From NCBI GenBank assembly GCA_016180705.1, contig JACPAU010000126.1, forward strand, positions 1 to 13,174: DNA of 13,174 nucleotides, written 5' to 3'. How positions within the stretch are numbered: position 1 is the first letter of the stretch; every line of letters begins with the position of its first letter. A program made the translations under genes and the position numbers. Origin of the DNA: Candidatus Methylomirabilota bacterium (GTDB lineage Bacteria > Methylomirabilota > Methylomirabilia > Methylomirabilales > JACPAU01). The notes under the pieces were generated by a model. The model ran no database searches and was not told the origin of the DNA. It saw only the letters and a list, made by a program, of their open reading frames with translations. Positions 13,100 to 13,174 of this stretch are shown piece by piece.

Positions 13100-13174
13100 A
13101 TGGGGCAGAAGCACAGCGGCCGGACAGCCCGGGGCCGTCGGGAGACGCCCCGACGTCATGCCGAGCTGTTCCGG
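13100..13174 (+). CDS. Start of an unidentified gene, truncated at the window edge
   Basis: Twenty-five codons are visible from ATG 13100 (MGQKHSGRTARGRR, then more basic residues, ending HAELFR). The purine-rich GGAGGGAGA a few bases upstream is a good ribosome site. An in-frame ATG at 13046 would add 18 residues but lies close to the likely transcription start and has no ribosome site. The basic N terminus and operator-like promoter could suit a DNA-binding regulator, but too little is present to name a family. Confidence 0.4.
   Translation, partial: MGQKHSGRTARGRRETPRRHAELFR

Noticed and set aside
1-13174. Mobile elements, CRISPR arrays, tRNA or rRNA genes
   Set aside because: No transposase or integrase motifs, no regularly spaced repeats and no tRNA-like cloverleaf or rRNA sequence were seen.

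Overview
This is a very GC-rich, gene-dense bacterial chromosome segment. Signal peptides, a lipobox, an MltD-type lytic transglycosylase, an anchored HtrA protease and M23 endopeptidases point to a Gram-negative cell. The taxon cannot be fixed from this sequence. A high-GC lineage such as Methylomirabilota/Rokubacteria would fit, but that is an impression and not a demonstrated assignment. No transposase, integrase, tRNA, rRNA or CRISPR array was seen.

Layout. (1) Positions 1-1326 (+) hold the C-terminal part of a membrane histidine kinase. It converges on a secreted M23 endopeptidase gene (1419-2312, -). (2) Positions 2456-5831 (+) hold a tight four-gene operon behind a strong sigma70-type promoter: a tandem AAA+ ATPase, a JAB/JAMM metalloprotease, an E1/ThiF-like adenylyltransferase and a small ubiquitin-like beta-grasp protein. 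Three of the genes overlap their neighbours or sit close to them. (3) The operon runs tail-to-tail, with a 44-nt overlap, into a second AAA+ ATPase gene (5788-6726, -). Its product ends in Gly-Gln-Tyr-Leu, the C-terminal signature that bacterial proteasome activators (Mpa, PafE/Bpa) use to dock on the 20S core. (4) Positions 6798-8030 (-) hold a DUF3568-like lipoprotein, a frameshifted stub of an M23-type membrane protein, and a short membrane protein. (5) Positions 8031-8387 form a 357-nt gene-free stretch rich in inverted repeats. (6) lexA, mltD, a patatin-like hydrolase, cutA and an HtrA protease follow, all on the minus strand. (7) A truncated plus-strand ORF begins at the right edge.

The most interesting part is the block from 2380 to 6726. 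It combines a ubiquitin-like modifier, its likely activating enzyme, a likely processing or deconjugating protease, a two-domain AAA+ unfoldase-like protein and a proteasome-docking-type ATPase. Together these suggest a bacterial ubiquitin-like tagging or sulfur-transfer system linked to proteasomal degradation. No E2, E3 or 20S subunit gene is in view, so that link is inferred from the GQYL tail and from gene order. The right half is an envelope and protein quality-control neighbourhood (HtrA, CutA, patatin, MltD) next to the SOS repressor.
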